Positions 48,193 through 50,737 of a stretch of 50,737 bases of DNA are shown piece after piece; position 1 is the stretch's first letter; each line of letters begins with the position of its first letter. The stretch comes from Candidatus Riflebacteria bacterium HGW-Riflebacteria-1 (lineage in GTDB: Bacteria; Muiribacteriota; Ozemobacteria; Ozemobacterales; Ozemobacteraceae): the NCBI GenBank assembly GCA_002839445.1, contig PGYB01000028.1:1-50737 (forward strand), read 5' to 3'. The translations under genes and the position numbers were made by a program. The notes under the pieces are model-generated. The model made no database searches and was not told the DNA's origin. It saw only the letters and a program-made list of their open reading frames with translations.

Positions 48193-49533
48193 ATGGAACT
48201 TAAACACGAAGACCTGTTGATTCAAAATCTCGGCAAACCTGCCTTTGACTCGCCTTTGAAGCTCTCCAAGATAGACGGTGACTTTTTGACCAACTATGTC
48301 GAAGATCACGAGCGCGTTCTTTATAACAACAGTCTTTGCAAGGTTAAAGAAGAAATGGCGGGAGGCCGTGAGCCGCTGTCATTGGAAAAGGCCGGCCCGC
48401 GCGAAAGAATATTTTTCGACCCTTCGCGCGCGCGCGCAGGAATTGTCACCTGCGGCGGTCTGTGCCCGGGCATCAACGATGTTATTCGCGGTCTGGTCAT
48501 GCAGCTGCATTTCTGGTATGGCGTCAAAAACATTTATGGCTTTCGCTACGGCTACCTCGGCATGGTCAAAGAGTCTGGCCTGCAGCCAATGGTGCTTGAC
48601 CCCGACGCGGTTTCTGAGATCCATCAACAGGGCGGCACCATTCTCGGTTCGTCGCGTGGCCCGCAGGACGTCGGCCTGATGGTCGATCGCCTGATGGATT
48701 ACAAAGTCAACATTTTGTTCTGCATCGGCGGCGATGGCACTCTTCGTGGCGCCGCCGAGATTCATGAAGAAATCACCAAACGCGGCCTGGCAATTTCGGT
48801 TATTGGCATTCCCAAAACAATCGACAACGATATCGGCTTTATCGAGAAGACCTTTGGCTTCGAAACAGCCTTTACGCACGCCGTAGACTCGATCAGAACC
48901 GCGCATGTCGAAGCCCGTGGTTATCAGAACGGCGTCGGCCTGGTTAAGCTGATGGGCCGTCAATCAGGCTATATCACGGCTAACGCGTCGATTGCCTCGC
49001 AGGATGTTAATTTCTGTCTGATTCCTGAGATTCCGATCGATCTTGAGGGCGAGAATGGCTTTTATAAGCATCTTTTAGATCGTATTCAACGGAAAAATCA
49101 CGCGGTAATTGTCGTTGCTGAGGGAGTTGGTGACCGTTTCTGCTCTCTCGATGAAAAAGACGTTTCGGGCAACCGCAAGTCCGGTGATATCGGGATTTTT
49201 CTGCGTGAAGGCATTGGCAGATACTTTAAGGAAAGAAAAGTGCCGGTAGCGCTTAAGTATATCGATCCCAGCTACATTATCCGCAGCTCATGCGCGATTC
49301 CTTCTGACAGCATTTTCTGCAACCAACTGGCGCAGAACGCGGTTCATGCCGGTATGGCCGGTAAAACCGGTATGCTGGTCGGTATCTGGAACAACTGTTT
49401 TACGCACGTTCCCATTGATATCGCCATTCGCAACCGCAAATTCATTGATCCCGAAAGCATGTTCTGGCTGAACGTATTAGAAACCACCGGCCAGCCGCGC
49501 TGGATGCAGAACATTCCGCGCGTAACCGGCTAA
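48193..49533 (+). CDS. 6-phosphofructokinase, plant/clade-X type, probably ATP-using
   Basis: A 446-residue phosphofructokinase of the longer clade. ATG at 48193 is preceded by GAGAAAGGC. It phosphorylates fructose 6-phosphate at position 1, the committed step of glycolysis. Motifs: VTCGGLCPGIND (nucleotide loop), SSRGPQD, GGDGTLRGA, IGIPKTIDNDI, MGRQSG (sugar phosphate) and PEIPIDLEG. The loop GGDGT has glycine where PPi-dependent enzymes have a second aspartate, while PKTIDND keeps the lysine of PPi enzymes. The Gly/Lys combination is known from plant and trypanosome ATP-dependent enzymes, so ATP is the likely donor. Confidence 0.93.
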   Translation: MELKHEDLLIQNLGKPAFDSPLKLSKIDGDFLTNYVEDHERVLYNNSLCKVKEEMAGGREPLSLEKAGPRERIFFDPSRARAGIVTCGGLCPGINDVIRGLVMQLHFWYGVKNIYGFRYGYLGMVKESGLQPMVLDPDAVSEIHQQGGTILGSSRGPQDVGLMVDRLMDYKVNILFCIGGDGTLRGAAEIHEEITKRGLAISVIGIPKTIDNDIGFIEKTFGFETAFTHAVDSIRTAHVEARGYQNGVGLVKLMGRQSGYITANASIASQDVNFCLIPEIPIDLEGENGFYKHLLDRIQRKNHAVIVVAEGVGDRFCSLDEKDVSGNRKSGDIGIFLREGIGRYFKERKVPVALKYIDPSYIIRSSCAIPSDSIFCNQLAQNAVHAGMAGKTGMLVGIWNNCFTHVPIDIAIRNRKFIDPESMFWLNVLETTGQPRWMQNIPRVTG

Positions 49534-49559
49534 GCGCTTAAGCCCCTAAGTCCCGAGGT

Positions 49560-49588
49560 GGCTTCGGCGAGAAGCCTGATGCATTTTT
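49560..49588 (+). terminator. Probable terminator of the phosphofructokinase gene
   Basis: GGCTTC (49560-49565) pairs with GAAGCC (49571-49576) around GGCGA, followed by TGATGCATTTTTTT. The stem is short but the T-run is good. Confidence 0.6.
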
Positions 49589-49934
49589 TTATGCAATTCG
49601 CTGTTGGTAGCGAGCAGTTCGTAATTGTCGAGCTGCATTTTGCTCCCGCAATTTTATAGTTCCATTCCGGGATGTTTCCTTTTCCTTGCTTTTGATTTGG
49701 GACTGGATATTGCCATAATTAATAATGTTAAATTGGCGTTCGATAAATGCCGATAATAACTATATGTACTAATTATTTGACGACATAAGCATGTTTTATG
49801 GGGAATTTTTCAGAGTCTGGTTTTTTGCTTATTGTTTCGTCAGAGAAATTCTGAACCAGCTGGCTATCTGGAGCATCAGGCGATACTGTCATGGGCAATG
49901 AATTGTTCGATATTGAGCGAGAAAGGAGACTTCT
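49589..49934 (+). other. AT-rich gene-free stretch before the octapeptide-repeat gene
   Basis: No gene is visible. The middle (49,690-49,830) is AT-rich and probably contains the promoter of the repeat gene, but I cannot pick a convincing -35/-10 pair: TTGACG (49777-49782) has no good partner at the normal distance. AAGGAG (49923-49928) near its end is the ribosome binding site of the next gene. Confidence 0.4.
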
Positions 49935-50737
49935 GTGTCAATTGTCATTGGAATGTCTCTTGAGCAAATCAGTGCACTGAGTACCGCTACTATCCGGGAT
50001 TTTGCTGCTGCTGATTTCAGGGCCATGACAACTGAACAGGTTGGAGCCTTAACTTCTTCTCAGATTGACAGCATCGAAACTCGCGATCTTGTAATACTTA
50101 GCACCGGCCAGATTCAGGCGCTGACGCTTTATAATAACAAGGGACTTCTTGCCAGCCAGGTAAAAGCTCTGTCTGCGTTGCAGGTCAAGGCGCTCACCAG
50201 CACTCAAATTGCCACCTTTGACACTGAGGACATCAAGGCGCTTTCTGCCAATCAAATCAAGGCTATTGATGCGTCAGATTTCACAATTCTGTCGACCGAT
50301 CAGCTCAACGCATTTTCGTCCGATCAACTTCGCGCTATAAACGCTGCTCAGATCAAAGCGATGACCACTGATCAGATTGCCAGCATGAAAACTGCAGCCT
50401 TTGCGGCGCTGACAGCCGGCCAGATTGCTGCTTTGACCACAGACCAGATAGCGAACCTGACGACTGATCAGATTGTTGCTCTTTCAACGACTCAGGCCAG
50501 GGCACTGACGACCTCTCAAATTGCTGCTCTGGGCATCACCCAGATTGCCATGATGGAGACGCAGGATATCGCAGCGTTGTCGGCCGTTCAGATTGCCAGG
50601 ATGACCACTGATCAAGTCGCGAATGGCTTGACAACAACTCAGTTTATAGCGTTGACTAATTCCCAGATATCGGCGCTGACCACCAGTCAGATCGCGAATC
50701 TGACGACCGACCAGATTGTCGCCATGACTTCGAGTCA
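49935..50737 (+). CDS. Start of a long octapeptide-repeat protein, cut by the window edge
   Basis: The frame is open from GTG 49935 to the last base, 267 codons without a stop. AAGGAG (49923-49928) is 6 bases upstream. Almost the whole visible protein is made of an 8-residue repeat of the form [LMIF]-[TS]-[TA]-x-[QD]-[IVLF]-x-[AN], such as LTTDQIAN, LTTSQIAA and LSTDQLNA. About 31 units are visible from residue 7, with one 8-residue insertion near residue 66 and a single extra Gly near residue 231. Units are diverse in the first half and more uniform later (LTTDQI, LTTSQI). No signal peptide is seen, so it is cytoplasmic, or exported by a C-terminal signal outside the window. The fold and role are unknown. 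At DNA level units are 24 bases. Confidence 0.85.
   Translation, partial: MSIVIGMSLEQISALSTATIRDFAAADFRAMTTEQVGALTSSQIDSIETRDLVILSTGQIQALTLYNNKGLLASQVKALSALQVKALTSTQIATFDTEDIKALSANQIKAIDASDFTILSTDQLNAFSSDQLRAINAAQIKAMTTDQIASMKTAAFAALTAGQIAALTTDQIANLTTDQIVALSTTQARALTTSQIAALGITQIAMMETQDIAALSAVQIARMTTDQVANGLTTTQFIALTNSQISALTTSQIANLTTDQIVAMTSS
49953..50737 (+). repeat. 24-base in-frame coding repeat, about 31 units visible
   Basis: The octapeptide units are 24 bases each, in frame, with strong similarity at protein level but varied codons. The most uniform units are near the window edge, for example the acc-act-gac-cag-att type core. The variation means old duplication with divergence rather than a recent tandem array. 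The array continues past 50737. Confidence 0.75.

Noticed and set aside
49953..50737. CRISPR array, because of regular 24-base units
   Set aside because: The units are in frame, diverse in codons and without spacers; they encode an octapeptide repeat protein.

Overview
This window is bacterial chromosome from an anaerobic-type, probably diderm (Gram-negative) organism. Evidence: a class III (anaerobic) ribonucleotide reductase with its radical-SAM activase, a Bat/MoxR cluster, secreted proteins with signal peptides, MurB, a secretin-type N-domain protein and a type II secretion / type IV pilus-like gene set. The gene mix (two ComEC-related proteins, a Clp1-like kinase, a cNMP-MinD-TPR fusion, large families of TPR proteins) fits a deep-branching candidate phylum (Riflebacteria-like is my guess, unproven) better than a well-studied group. 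No rRNA, tRNA, transposase, phage gene or CRISPR array was recognised.

Layout. 1-4356: a non-coding edge with palindromes, then a minus-strand operon read from 4356 leftwards (CofG-like radical SAM/hotdog fusion, a small protein, a secreted 5'-nucleotidase, RlmE). 4477-12531: a nine-gene plus-strand Bat operon (BatD-like, MoxR, DUF58, TPR/SurA-like, DUF4381-like, BatA, BatB, a 28-residue membrane peptide, BatC-like). 12535-15679: minus-strand genes for an ECF sigma factor, its zinc-finger anti-sigma factor, an exported Met/Gly-rich TPR protein, a small protein and a GAF-GGDEF protein with an altered GGDEF motif. 15704-16045 is a structured, gene-free stretch. 16046-20072: MurB, an exported cyclophilin, a large secreted protein with an acidic/proline tail and an exported secretin-N-domain protein.

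20286-24103: a glycosyltransferase and a nucleotidyltransferase fused to a degenerate phosphomannomutase domain. 24177-26011: an amidohydrolase and a small membrane protein. 26158-30459: a tightly overlapped six-gene operon for a GspE/PilB ATPase, two GspF/PilC proteins and three pseudopilins. 30605-34756: an ATP-grasp enzyme and, convergent, a 968-residue cNMP-binding/MinD-like/TPR protein. 34889-40367: a DNA-uptake-like operon (degenerate gluzincin, 55-residue membrane peptide, ComEC whose lactamase domain has lost its metal motif, double-HhH ComEA-like protein, separate intact lactamase-fold protein). 40525-43630: a three-gene operon with a DHH phosphoesterase, a small protein and a Clp1/Grc3-like polynucleotide kinase, the best candidate for an undescribed nucleic-acid processing system. 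44055-46998: nrdD-nrdG. 47009-49533: a glycosyltransferase and a phosphofructokinase. From 49935 to the window edge: the start of a protein made almost wholly of 8-residue repeats.

Most plus-strand promoters that I can read follow TTGACT/TTGACC, an 18-base spacer and TATAxT, and many genes are joined by ATGA start/stop overlaps, so long co-translated operons are the rule here.
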